Below, piece after piece: positions 35,409 through 45,941 of a stretch of 64,000 bases of DNA. The translations under genes were made by a program, and so were the position numbers. The DNA comes from Lentinus brumalis (Eukaryota > Basidiomycota > Agaricomycetes > Polyporales > Polyporaceae), in contig MARA01000080.1 in the NCBI GenBank assembly GCA_001792895.1, forward strand, positions 1 through 64,000, read 5' to 3'. A model generated the notes under the pieces. It was not told where the DNA came from and made no database searches. It worked only from the letters and a program-made list of their open reading frames with translations. Within the stretch, counting starts at the first letter, position 1. Every line of letters begins with the position of its first letter.

Positions 35409-36681
35409 ATGCTTTCCTTTGCGGCCGCGCATGCCAGCCTGCGCGAGCGCAACCCGACGCTCCTCGCTCCCCCGACGCACGCCCACATAGCTGCTGCCCA
35501 AGACCAGAAGTGTGAGTCACATTGGGCCCTGAGCAACAAACTTGATGCCAATGACACCCTCGCAGCCCTTAGGACCAGCTACCGGTCGGTCGTGTTGCCG
35601 GATCAAGTGTATGCTGCGCGGTCCTAGCGGATTACATCATACTGAGCGGTCAATGCAGGTACCGAATCCGCGGGGATGCTAGGTGGCATGGCAGGATCAA
35701 GACCATTCAGGTGTTGGCACCCACAGCGGCGGGTGCAGATACTCTTGTGAGTGCATGATTGGCAAACGTGAGGATTGCGCATTAATGCGGACATAGGGTC
35801 TCATTACCCTGACCCGGGTGTACCAGGGCCCATCACTAAAGGAGCTCCCGGTCACCGGGGAGACGCTTGCCGCCTCGGAGCAGTTCACAGGCCGACACCA
35901 GTGGGTAGACACAGAAGAGACATACGCGGTCTGGGAGACGGACCTTCTCCATCCGGTCCGCGCGTTGGAGGTCAATCCATCGAAACTGGGTATGGGGATA
36001 TATCCCGAGACCGCAAGGCGAGGGTGGTTTCGCACGGATACATGTCTTATTCCGCCCCCCCCCCGGCACGTTGGATGACAAGTTTCAGCTCAGTTCGGTA
36101 CGGCCGCCGTTGCTCAGGGAAAACACTTCGCTGATGGACCATATGCCCAGCATGCAGGACCCATGTGCCGCTTAGATTGCTTGCAGTCCGGCCAGGGCAA
36201 CTTCGGCGAAGGGCCATGGCGGTGGTGTTCCCTGTGCGATCGGGCTGGGGGCTGCTGGTATCACCTGGCCTGTCTCGGGCAGCCAATTGCCATTGATTGG
36301 ACACACCCATCGTCCCAGCTGCGCCCTGTGGATGGTGGGGTTCCGGTATGGATTAGGGGCAATCACGTTGAGGACGTCCATGAAGTGGTCTGGAATCGTG
36401 TCCTCTCCATGCCCATCCAGCGTGGCTATCCGCAGCTGGGCGACTGCGGTACATTTCTCTCGTTTGAGAGGGTGCTCACCGACGTCAGGGCCATGGAGGT
36501 GCCCGCTAATGTGCACCACACGCTGGCGACATTGGTCACACAGCATGTCTGGAGTCCGCGAGAGTGGTGGGAGGACTCCAGGGAGACGCTGAGGAGGTCG
36601 GCAGAGGCGCTGAATCTCTTCCTCGAGCTCGTAGCTGGCGAACAAACATACTGCAGGTGCCCCAACGGCCACGTGTGCTAA
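35409..36681 (+). CDS. BAH-PHD family protein 2, copy 2
   Basis: Exons 35409-35511, 35566-35608, 35659-35746, 35797 to about 36069, 36151-36681. Sequence matches 11401-12673, including the 10-C tract and early stop that make the exon 4 donor uncertain. The PHD-like finger is CSLCDRAGGCWYHLAC and the C-terminus is CRCPNGHVC. Confidence 0.72.
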
Positions 36682-37361
36682 GTTACCACTGCTATCTAAT
36701 ATGATTGCCGTGGTCTTCCCAAGCCTAGCCCGATTCACAACCAAAGATTACTGCGCGGGTCCATGCCACGTTGCCCAGGCACGTAGGGATTATGTACGCC
36801 CCATGCGTGCGTCGGACGGGCGTGGGTTGCGCCCATCGCTCACTGACCTCAGAGTGAGCGACGCAATCCTTGCGCGTGCGTCAGCTGCGCTCGGTAGTTC
36901 CCACCGCCGCGCGGGCGCTGGTCCCACCCGAACGGGCGTCGCTGGCGGGCGTCGGGTGCGCTGCACTCGCGTAGACTCCGGTGGCTCGATTCGCGCCCCA
37001 GCGCATGACCAGCTCAGGGGTGGTTGAGGGGTGGGTTATTATTATTATTTCCGGCACTGCCATGCTCAAAGCCACTAGCTTGGCGCGTTGTGATTGACAC
37101 GAGAAGACGAGAATCACCTGATTTGCATCGCGATCGGCCCTTGTCTATAGCCAGGCTTACCCACGCAGTCGGATTAACACTTTGATGGCCGGGGATATCG
37201 ATTTTGCTAGCGCGACCCACGCACGCGGAAGGAAGGAAGCTGTATACATACGATATACATATCCGCTCAGCACCGTCGGAGGAAATACCTGGCCATAGCC
37301 TAGCGCGCGAAGATGGCATCACGACAGCCACGGTACACCCGCCCAGGCAACCGCCATGCCG
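36682..37361. other. Intergenic, shorter than in copy 1
   Basis: Counterpart of 12674-13777 without the 424-bp block; the join lies at about 37024. No gene seen. Confidence 0.6.
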
Positions 37362-38337
37362 CTAGCAGGACCCGCGCGCACCCCGCGCACCTGCGTGCGG
37401 TCCTCGCTGACGGCCGGTAGTGGCAGATGTCCCCCCTGACCCACTTGGCAAAAAGTGTCGCAAACCTGGCCACAGGCGTGTACTCGCCAACGAACTGGTC
37501 ACATGCTAATGTCAGAGAGCCAATTGTTGGGCCACATAGGCAAAGAGTGACTCACGTGCACGAGATAGACAAAAGTGTCTCCCACGCAGTACATATCCCA
37601 GGCATAGGGATCCATGCGGCGCACACCCGCCGGGCACTGCACCAGGGATTCTGTGAGATCAACGGGGCCTTGTTGGCCAGGCCCCTGTGGGTGATGCATC
37701 GCGCACTCGAAGTCGATGATGTAGACCCTCTCAGGCACCACCTCGGGGAAGACAGCGGCGTCCTCCGTGGTGCCGACGACCACGTTCCCCGCATGGAAGT
37801 CCTGCGACCGTCAGTCTCCCTAGCCATGTCATGAGGGTAGGACCCTGCGTACCATATGCGTGATGCGATGCTCGTGCAAGAACTCAATTCCCTATGGGCC
37901 CAACTATGAGCGAGCGTCAACCTGGGCTGCAGTGCACAGACCTGGAGGATCTGGGTAAAGATGTCCAGAAACACATCGATGTTCCACGCCCCGCCCCGAC
38001 CAAGCAGGCTCTCAAGGAGAGGCATCAGCAGGATGTCCCTTGCGGACACCGTATCAGCTGCGCGGGTAGTGTGTGGTTTGACAGACCAGGGCAGCTCATG
38101 AGCATTTCATACATGCTGGCCTCCACGCCGTTGTTGGCCAGCAACTTGACAGCATAGAGGGGGACGCTGCCCGTCTGCCACACTTTGCCCTTGGGAATGG
38201 TCATAAAGTCTCAATCTTGCTGGCATAAGAACTAAGAGACTCACAGCTCTCAAGCACACTGTGAGCTTGATATTGCGCACGGCAAGTTCTGGGTGGTCCG
38301 CCAACCATTGGGGCGGGAGATCTGCTGGAACTGACAT
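37362..38337 (-). pseudogene. Protein-kinase-like gene, copy 2 (two frameshifts)
   Basis: Same exons as 13778-14753 shifted by about 23584. Relative to copy 1 it has one C fewer in a run near 38037 (exon 2, after the QLIRCP stretch) and one C more near 37430 (last exon). The catalytic segments DFHAGN, YIIDFE and DPYAWDMYCVG are intact. Both changes are in homopolymers, so sequencing error is a real alternative to decay. Confidence 0.6.
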
Positions 38338-38623
38338 GGTGGTGGTTGCGCTTCAGCCACGTTAGGCGCCAGAATGACAGCGAGAGCCCCGAAAATAGTT
38401 CAGTCGCCGCGGGAACTCTAACGCGGGGCAAGTATACATGGCCGTCCTGAGAAGTTCCCCCGCGGCCCAGCTTCCCCTTACCCCTCACCTCGTAAGTCCC
38501 CTCAAACACGCCGCCGGCATGTGTGCCTACTGAACACGCGGTCTAGTGCTGCACTGACTATGCCCGTCGACATTCAATCGCATCGCACGTGCCTGGTCGC
38601 TCGTGAGTACGACGGGGGCTCCG

Positions 38624-38704
38624 ATGAACAACACTCACCGCTTTGTGGAAGGCATTACGTCAACATCGACGGCGGTCGATGCAGCGACGGCGACGCAGAT
38701 GCGC
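38624..38704 (+). pseudogene. 5' fragment of the 165-residue unknown gene
   Basis: First 27 codons (MNNTHRF...) of the gene at 15040, cut by the right boundary of long repeat copy 2. The frame then runs into unrelated sequence and a stop within a few codons (CACTAG). Confidence 0.8.
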
Positions 38705-39103
38705 CACTAGATGTGGTAGTTCTGATATATCACAAACAGGTTGTTGGCCTAGAGCCTTTTACAATACATGTAGGCAGGATTCGTGATGTATTACGAATTG
38801 CCGGGGAAAGCTCCCGGGGCTTCCCAATATGGCAGGCTGCCTCCCGGAGGCCTGTTATCAGTAGATTAGGCCCCGGTGGCTGTTATCTCTGTAGATAACA
38901 GCCTAATCTCATCTGTCCCGTGCTTCCCGCGCGTCCGATCAGGGCGCTTATACACCGCCACGCCTCCCGACGGTGTTTTGCCAAATATGGCAACCCTCCG
39001 CTCCTGGCACCATACAGGGGTACTTCCTCCCCCTGTAGCTCTCTCAATTCTCAACCGTTTGGCCTCGCGCTTTTTGCAATGTCTTCGCCTGCTCAGGGCG
39101 CAC
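38705..39103. other. AT-richer junction segment with hairpins
   Basis: Composition changes sharply from the flanking GC-rich DNA. It holds a perfect hairpin GGCTGTTATCT-CTGT-AGATAACAGCC (38878-38903), nested in a larger AGATTAGG/CCTAATCT pairing, and TTGCCA-AATA-TGGCAA (38978-38993). It sits between the end of the long repeat and the 3' end of the minus-strand SNF2 gene, so part may be that gene's 3' UTR. It could also be a transposon end or insertion scar. Confidence 0.55.
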
Positions 39104-42100
39104 CTATCTAGGTCTACGCGCCAAGGTATGGTCCGCGCCGCCGCCCTGCTGCTGCTTGTCGGCAGTGTTGTCGGCGCCGTCGCCCTGCGGCGGGGCGCCC
39201 GCGGTTTGGGACTCGCCGCCCTGCGTCTGGCCATCGGTCGGGGCAACGGTCTGAGGCGGGGGGGCCTCGTCATCGCTCGTCGGGACCGTGGCGGGTGTCT
39301 TGGGGGCCTTGCGCCCGCGCCCGCGCCCGCCCTTGCTGGGGGAGTTGCTAGGACCAGCGGCCGTCACGGTCTTCTTGGCGGACAGGGCGGTCGCCGATTT
39401 ACGGGGGGCCCTGGCCCTGCCCTTGCCCTTGCTTGCGCGAGTGGCAGTCTCCGGGACGGGGTTCTCCTCGTCCTCGGTCTCGGGCTCATCGGGCACCACC
39501 TCTTCCTCGACGATGTCCTGCAATCCCGAGGGTAGCATCGGGAGGACGAGCTTCTCTGTAGACCTAGTCAGCACAGTCAACAAACCATAGCAAAAAAACT
39601 TACTCATGTTGTCCGACGTCTCCAAGAACGCCATGAGGATCTGCGCCTTCGTGAACGACAGGATGTTCAAGAAGATGTCCGTCAGCGTCTTGAGGATCAT
39701 GCGGTAGACGATGACGTCCTTCGTCTGGGGAAGGCGCCAAACGCGGCCGACGAGTTGAGCGTCCTCCTGGCGGGACCAAGTGTTGTCCTGCACTAGCATT
39801 AGCAGCCGCAGACGGTCGGCGAACGCAGAGCTTACCAAGATGATGAGGATGTTGGCCTCCGCAATATTGAGGCCAGTGAGGCCGACGTTGGACAAGATCA
39901 GGACTCGCGGTCCCTCCCTGCCGGCCTTCTTGAACGCGATGAGGTCCGTGTTGCGCGCCGTCATCGATTTCTTGCCGTTGATCTCCACGCAGCTGATGCC
40001 GTAGAACGACAGGACCTAGAAGTGTGTCAGCACATTTATAAGCGAAAACAAAGCGGGGACTCACCTTTTTGATCAGGTAATTGTTCGAGGGGAAGGCGAC
40101 ATAGATGACGACCTTGTCAGGGGGGGAGTTAGGGCCACGCGGCTTGGCGATCCAGTCCGTGGTCGGCACCAGCATGTCCTGCATGTACATGTCGGGGTCG
40201 CGCTGGTAGTCTGAGCGGGGAAGCTCAGAGTCCTCCAAAACGTCGGACACCTGGAAGTTGGGGTTGACGACCAGGGGCGGGCGGTTGTCTTGCTCGAGGT
40301 GGTACTTGAGCAGCCGCAAGATCGAGTTCAACTTCGTGGAGGGCTGGAACTTGTAGTCCTCCAGGTTCGCAGGCAGGTAGGCATCATTATCGGCGAGCCT
40401 CCAGTGCGTGTGCGTGCGGCGAAACTTGACGTAGAAACTCTGGGGGAGAATCAGTACTCGCGAAACAATCTCCAAGCGAGGGTGTGGTCGTCCTGGACGA
40501 CCGTGCGCGCAAGGGCTCGCGCGGCGACCAAGCGCCCGCATTGGCCTCCACACACGAGTGGTCGTCCTGGACGACCATGCGCGCAGGGGCTCGCGCGGCG
40601 ACCAAGCGCCCGCATTGGCCTCCACACACGAGTGGTCGTCCTGGACGACCATGCGCGCAGGGGCTCGCGCGGCGACCAAGCGCCCGCATTGGCCTCCACA
40701 CACGAGTGGTCGTCCTGGACGACCATGCGCGCAGGGACTCGCGCGGCGACCAAGCGCCCGCGTTGGCCTCCACATGAGTGGTCGTCTTGGACGACCATGC
40801 GCGAGGGGTCGCGCGATGAAAAAGCGCTCAGAGGGGTGCCCCCACGCATGGTCGTCCTGGACGACCAGCTGCGAGACTGTAGTCAGTGATGGAAAAGAAA
40901 ACTCACATGGCCAAAGTTCTTGGCGACCGTCGGCAATGTCGAACCGTACTCATCGACGGTCGCCTGCGCGTGCTCCTCCAAGACGGTGGCCTCTCGCGGG
41001 AACGGCTCGAGGGTGAGGACGACCTCGTTGTACTTGTCGAGGCCAGAGATGGCATTGCCCTGCCAGTCGACCGAGTGGATCGTTCGTCGGATGACGTGGG
41101 GGGAGAAGACCGCGCGCAACCCGGAGACAAGCCCCGTGAAACTCTGGAGCTGCGCCTTCTTCTCTGGCAGGTCGACCTTGGACTCGCTGACCGATTGCAC
41201 GAAGTTGTCGGTCTCCCGGAGCTTCTGGAACTCCTTCGTGGCCTTGCGGTTCGCCGCCAAGATCTCCGTCCTCATCTCGGCCTCCCAGGTGGGGTCGTCG
41301 GTCCCCTTGATGTCGAGGATCTGGCCGAGATGCCAGACATCCTGGAAGAATTGTTAGTGGATGAATTCCCCGGCGTGGCCGACTACTCACCAGCGGACTG
41401 TTGACGATCGGGGTCGCGGTCATCCCGACCGCCCCAAACGCGCGCAGGCGCAGACCTTTCAACGCAGCCGACCACTTGGTGACGTTGCGGTACTGCCCGA
41501 TCTCGTCGATGACGAGCAGGCCATAGTCGTGCGTGTAGGCAGTGACCGCCCGGGACGCCTCCGTCACGCCTGTGTCGACCGGGGGCAGATCGAAGCTCGT
41601 CCCGAAGCCGGACGAGTAGAAGTGCAGCCCGTCGCTCGTCACAGCCTAGTAACTCGCGTCAGTACGCACTATGCAGCGGCGTGGACACGGACAGGGACTC
41701 ACCGTGATCGTCGCGAGGATGATCTTGTCGCTGAGCTTGAGGTCGCCCCGCGGCGTCATGATCGTGTCCCACACGATCTTGCGCGGGCCCTCCCGGAAGT
41801 TGAGCTGGTACGGGATGAGGTCGAACGACCCCCACCGCAGGAAGCGATGAATCTCGCCCTCCCATTGCTCCTTCAAGCAGGTGGGGACGACGATCATGTG
41901 GGGGCGGTCGGGGAGGTTCCCATCCGGCGTCTTGCAATTGTACTTTGCTGTGCAAGGGGATCAGCGCATGGGGTTAAACATACTGCTTTGAAACTCACCG
42001 AACGCCCCAGGGAAGCGTCCGTGCTTCTCGCGGTGCCGCCGGAAGAGCTGATACAGGGCTATCACCATCAGCACCTGCATCGTCTTGCCAATCCCGACGT

Positions 42101-43480
42101 CGTCCAACAGCAAGACGGGGACCCCATCTCGGATGACGCGGAGCATCATCCCAAGTGCGCCGACCCACTGATGCCAGCGCGGAGCGATCGGGTGCCCCTT
42201 GTCGGTCTTGCAGAAGGCCTGCCACTCCTTGGTCCACGGATCGACGATGCCGTTGCGGTCCTCGACCTCGTTGAACGTCGGCAGCCTTTGCGCGTCGCCA
42301 AGGCCGAGCTGGGCCATCACCTCCTCGGGCGGCATGTGCTGGAAGTCCTCCACGCCGGACTCCCATTCGAACTCGTCGTCGCACTCCGGCATGGCGAGCT
42401 CCTCGGGCTCCTCGTCGGCGTCGGCCATGACGGCAAGTGCGCGGTCGATGTCCTCAGCAACGACGGACACGGTCGCACTATCCGCGAGGCGCTTCAAAGC
42501 CCTCCGCAGATTGGCCGGGATGGCTGCAAAATGTTGTCAACGCGGTACACGGCAACGGCGATCAGACTCACTGGTTGTGCCTTCGGCCTCCTTGCGCTTG
42601 AGCATGACGTTCTTGACATCGGTCAGAACGGCTTCCCAGTGCTTGAGCTTCGCCACCGACTCGTCGTCCGCGAACTTCTTGAGCCGCTTGACGGCTTGCT
42701 CGACCTTGCCGACATATCTCTTGAGATCGCCGACGGAGAGCGACTCGTTGGCGGTGTCGAGTTCTTGATGTAGGTTAGCAGCTGTGTGACCTGGCAACTA
42801 CAATCACTTACCCTTGAACATGTCATGGAGCTCCGTCTCCGCCTTGTCCGAGTTCAAGCGCGTGCGATTCCACGCACGGGCCTGCTTCTGCCACTCCGCA
42901 ACGATCCGCCCCGTGACGATCGGCGCGAGGCGGGGGTCGAGAATCTTCATGGGCCCCTCCACGGCGTCGGGACCGAACATCGCAACAGCAGCGCCGGTGC
43001 TACAGCGCTCGACAACCGGGCAACTATCAGTCAGCAGGAACTGTGACCGATGTTAGTACCTTCGCTACGTGGATACACCCGATCGCTTACCTTGGTGTGC
43101 CGGCGCATGGACCGCATGAACTCAAAGCCCTCGAATCCTCCCGCCGCCATGGACTCGGCGACCGCCTTCGCCATACCCCATGCAGCATACTTCTTGCGCG
43201 CCCAAGTCTTGAACGCTTCCCGGCCTACCGTGTACTGGTCTTGCTTGAGCCGCATGAACTTCAACCGGGGGCCCGGGCCTGATATTCGCCCGTACGCTGC
43301 GATGAAGCTGCGCGCGTGCTCGTACTTGTCCGCGGGAAAGTCGATGGTCGCCGGGTTGCAGTTGACAGAGAACGGCACGACGGGGAACCCGTGGCGAGCA
43401 TTGAAGACGGGCCACGCCCAGACGTCAGCGGTGTCGATGATGAGCTTCGCAACTACGTTGGAGACGTCTTCTGAGGGCAT
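39104..43480 (-). CDS. SNF2-type ATPase, paralogue D (intact)
   Basis: Eleven exons on the minus strand, all phases consistent: 43480-43091, 43040-42812, 42781-42572, 42523-41999, 41947-41703, 41645-41391, 41341-40907, 40439-40065, 40015-39836, 39787-39604, 39555-39104. The product is about 1159 residues. Motifs: Walker A GIGKT (420-424), motif II DEIG (580-583) in place of DEAH/DEIH, TATPI, GLTGLNIAEAN and GRVWRLPQ (arginine finger at about 966). The tail is basic and acidic low-complexity (ASKGKGRARAPRKS). It is clearly related to A/B/C but much diverged, with more introns; the intron after exon 7 (40440-40906) is filled by a palindrome array. It lies head-to-head with the Zn(2)Cys(6) gene at 44994 across 1.5 kb. 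It is probably a DNA translocase. Confidence 0.92.
40485..40867. repeat. Six-copy 19-mer palindrome array inside an intron
   Basis: TGGTCGTCCTGGACGACCA-type palindromes start at 40485, 40559, 40633, 40707, 40779 and 40849. The first four intervals are 74, 74, 74 and 72 bp with nearly identical spacer (GCGCGCAGGGGCTCGCGCGG and on). It occupies most of the intron between exons 7 and 8 of SNF2 paralogue D. Open frames on both strands across it are repeat shadows. Confidence 0.95.
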
Positions 43481-43896
43481 GGTGGGCGGGAATGGATGTA
43501 TGCGGTCGTTCGCCGCCAGCGCGCATCCTTTATACAACTCTGGCGCACCCCAGAATCAGCCGACGAGTCCTCAAAAAAATTTCCTTGCAGGGTTCCGTGG
43601 CGGGCAATCCCCTCAGCCCGACGGAGTTCACCTCATGTCAACCTCAATCAGGTAAATTCGATCACTCGACTTGACCGATCAGACTTCTTTGATCGGCCCT
43701 CGGCACTACCCTCTATGCACCCTGCATGCCTATTTGGTTAAAAGGTTATCTTCACCAGATCTGTCACACGCTGCCGATCATTCTCTATGCAACCTTGGGT
43801 AAAAAGGTTAACTTCACCGGATCTGGCATACGATGCCGATCATTGGACGTCACCAGCTCGTGAGTGCTTCTTGCACCAGTTGTCTGCCACGAGTTT

Positions 43897-44479
43897 TGGT
43901 CGTCCCGGACGACCATACGTGCAGGCGGTCCCGACGCGGACGCGCCCAGACGGTAGGCACCGAGCGCTGGTCGTCCAGGACGACCATGCGCGCAGGCGGT
44001 CCCTACTAAGTTGGGCATCGAAGACGGTCTGCAGTGGCCACCATGAACCCTGCGACTATGGACACCGTTCAACTCTTCCGCGGAGACACGATCATCGTTC
44101 GGTATGTTCTTATATACTCTCTTTAAGGTCGCCCGCAACAACCTCCGCGTCAAGCTCGGTGACATGGTTAACGTTCACGCTTGCCTGGACATCAAGTACG
44201 GCAAGGCTGATAGACGCTGACTCGGGCGCACGCTCGGCGTTGGTCGTCCAGGACGACCATGCGCGCAGGTGGTCCGGAGGCTGGTAGACGCCGCCTTTGG
44301 CGTGCACTCAGGGGTGGTCGTCCAGGACGACCATGCGTGCAGGCAGTCCCAGCACGCATAGGCGCCGAGATAGGAGTGCACCCAGCGGTGGTCGTCCAGG
44401 ACGACCATGCGCGCAGGCGGTCCCGACACGCACAGACGTCGAGAGGGGGTCCACCCCCGGTGGTCGTCCAGGACGACTA
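43897..44479. repeat. Six dispersed 19-mer palindromes
   Basis: TGGTCGTCC-A-GGACGACCA or close variants at 43897, 43968, 44241, 44325, 44389 and 44461 (last with a changed end). Most are followed by ATGCGCGCAGGCGGTCC, showing that the repeat unit is longer than the palindrome. Confidence 0.93.
44043..44205 (+). pseudogene. Cdc48/p97-like N-terminal fragment
   Basis: Two pieces resemble the N domain of the AAA ATPase Cdc48: [11 protein letters not shown] (44064-44096) and, after an unrelated 27-bp join, [16 protein letters not shown] with DIKYGK (44128-44205). In the family these segments are separated by roughly 25-30 more residues, which are missing here, and nothing of the ATPase domains follows. 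It is therefore a captured, internally deleted fragment, not a gene. Identification rests on family knowledge and needs a search. Confidence 0.6.
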
Positions 44480-44594
44480 CCACTGGCTCTCCTTCGGCTG
44501 AGAGGTCTGCACAGGCCAACAGTAACACGACGAGTGCGAATAGTGACTAATCTGCCAACCATTGCTGAACTGGCCAACCTTCATTGCTCAATTA

Positions 44595-44708
44595 AGCTTC
44601 CCTTCACCTCCGCTGAGGACCTCCTTACGGCATCTTCCCCTTCGAAGACATCGCTTCGCGCTGCCTTCGGGAAGATGCCGTAAGGAGGTCTGAGGATGAA
44701 GGGAAGCC
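44595..44708. repeat. Fold-back element with about 40-bp arms
   Basis: AAGCTTCCCTTCACC...GACCTCCTTACGGCATCTTCCC pairs with GGGAAGATGCCGTAAGGAGGTC...GAAGGGAAGC, around a 28-bp loop at 44641-44668. It looks like a MITE or other inverted-repeat remnant. Confidence 0.85.
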
Positions 44709-44947
44709 TCCTCATCTTCGATGTTGACCCAACATCTGTCCGCCTGCAATGCTTCTTTTTCCTGCTGACTTCCCTTTTCGCCTCCATACGCCGTGATCAA
44801 TTCACTCCGAGCTTCGAGAACTCTGTGGCTAGTCCCGACATCGTGCTCCACCGTTTTTCCAACGGCCTCCGCCCGCGCAACCCTGCGCACTAGCTTTGCC
44901 TGCCTATTCGCCGATCATTCTTCTTCCAGGGTCCTCGCGTTGGTGCA

Positions 44948-44956
44948 TTATATACC
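44948..44956 (+). promoter_or_regulatory. TATA box of the Zn(2)Cys(6) paralogue
   Basis: ATTATATAC lies about 45 bp upstream of the ATG at 44994, matching the spacing in the paralogue at 30173. Confidence 0.55.
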
Positions 44957-44993
44957 TCTCCATGCGGCCCCTCTACACCCCCAATGTACAGCC

Positions 44994-45941
44994 ATGTCAC
45001 ACCCGCCCGACCCTCCCAGCCCGCTCACTCTCGCTGTGGCTCTCGGCCCCCGCCCCGCCCCCCCCGTCCTCAGCCTCTCTGGCTCGACCACCACCTCCTG
45101 GGGCCAGAATGTCCACCTCCCCGCATCTCTCGTCGTCCGCGCATCCGACGCTCTATGCCCTCCATGCGTCCCCCCCACTCATTTCCCTCCCATTACCCCC
45201 GTCCCCGCCCTCCTCGCACCATCCACGCCCTACGCACTCTCCCCCGGCCTCTTGCCCGAACAGCCCGCACTCGACCACTCGCCGGCAGGCAGTTCCAATG
45301 AGACCCGTCCCCGCGGCTCCTCTGTCCGCTCCGCAACATATCCCCCGCTCCATCCTCGCCTTGCGACTAGCGTCCTCGAGCTCGAGGATGCCCTCAGGAC
45401 CGACTTGTCCCTCAGGACCGACTTGTCCCTCGGGACCAGCATCTCCCTTGGGACCGGCATCACGCCCGGCAGCGTCGAGCTCGACACCTTCCTCGGGCCC
45501 GAGCTTGTCCTCGAGATTGAGAACGACGCCGGCTTTCAACTGCCCCATCCCGTAAGTCCTCTTCTACACCGACGCATGTTCAGCTGCTCACATACCTTAG
45601 TGCCTCCATTGCCATTTCGCACGCCTCGGCTGCACGCCTGCGCGCGAGGGCCGAGCGTGCTCCAGATGCACCGAAAAAGGTCTTCTCTGCTCTTGGGATA
45701 TGCAGGCTTCGTAAGTACCACAGCTTCGTGTGCATCTGTGTTCACTCATCTTTCTCGCAGCTGGCGGCCCGCCGAAGACATCCTCCCTGATGCCCGCCCC
45801 ACCACTCCGCCCAACCAGGTCACCGCATCCCCCTGCGACGTGATCATAAACCGCTCCTACGTCGAGTCAGATGAGGAGCAGAACCCCGCATCCTTCGGCG
45901 TGGAGAAGCGTTCTGGGTGTGGTCGCTGCGTCGTCCAGTAG
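44994..45941 (+). CDS. Zn(2)Cys(6) protein with CVVQ terminus, diverged paralogue
   Basis: Exons 44994-45551, 45601-45710 and 45761-45941 give 282 residues. It starts MSHPPDPPSPLTLA, close to the paralogue at 30173. The zinc cluster opens exon 2: C187-x2-C190-x6-C197-x8-C206-x2-C209-x6-C216 (CLHCHFARLGC ... CSRCTEKGLLC). Exon 3 has an acidic YVESDEEQN patch and ends GCGRCVVQ. Exons 1, 2 and 3 have the same phases as in the paralogue. Exon 1 includes a short repeated TDLSLRTDLSLGT segment. The cluster suggests sequence-specific DNA binding and the CVVQ end a possible prenyl group. It is the second instance of an SNF2 gene adjoining this family. Confidence 0.82.
   Translation: MSHPPDPPSPLTLAVALGPRPAPPVLSLSGSTTTSWGQNVHLPASLVVRASDALCPPCVPPTHFPPITPVPALLAPSTPYALSPGLLPEQPALDHSPAGSSNETRPRGSSVRSATYPPLHPRLATSVLELEDALRTDLSLRTDLSLGTSISLGTGITPGSVELDTFLGPELVLEIENDAGFQLPHPVSPLLHRRMFSCSHTLVPPLPFRTPRLHACARGPSVLQMHRKRSSLLLGYAGFVSTTASCASVFTHLSRSWRPAEDILPDARPTTPPNQVTASPCDVIINRSYVESDEEQNPASFGVEKRSGCGRCVVQ

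Larger units (their letters stand above)
23987..38704. repeat. Long direct repeat, copy 2 (about 14.7 kb)
   Basis: Matches 1-15120 with the same gene order and orientation. The right boundary is sharp: after GCAGATGCGC (38704) the sequence switches from the gene at 15040 to unrelated AT-richer DNA. It lacks the 424-bp block of copy 1. Confidence 0.97.
43481..44993. other. Divergent promoter region with palindromes and gene debris
   Basis: It lies between the start of SNF2 D (minus) and the start of the Zn(2)Cys(6) paralogue (plus). It contains six 19-mer palindromes, a Cdc48-like fragment and a fold-back element (listed separately). A duplicated TAAAAAGGTTAACTTCACC-like sentence occurs near 43740 and 43800. 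No intact gene. Confidence 0.6.

Noticed and set aside
40387..40889. Open frames on both strands across the 74-bp array
   Set aside because: They read through an intron of SNF2 D and consist only of repeat translation.
41361..42773. 470-residue plus-strand frame
   Set aside because: Antisense of SNF2 D exons; the minus-strand spliced product has all helicase motifs.
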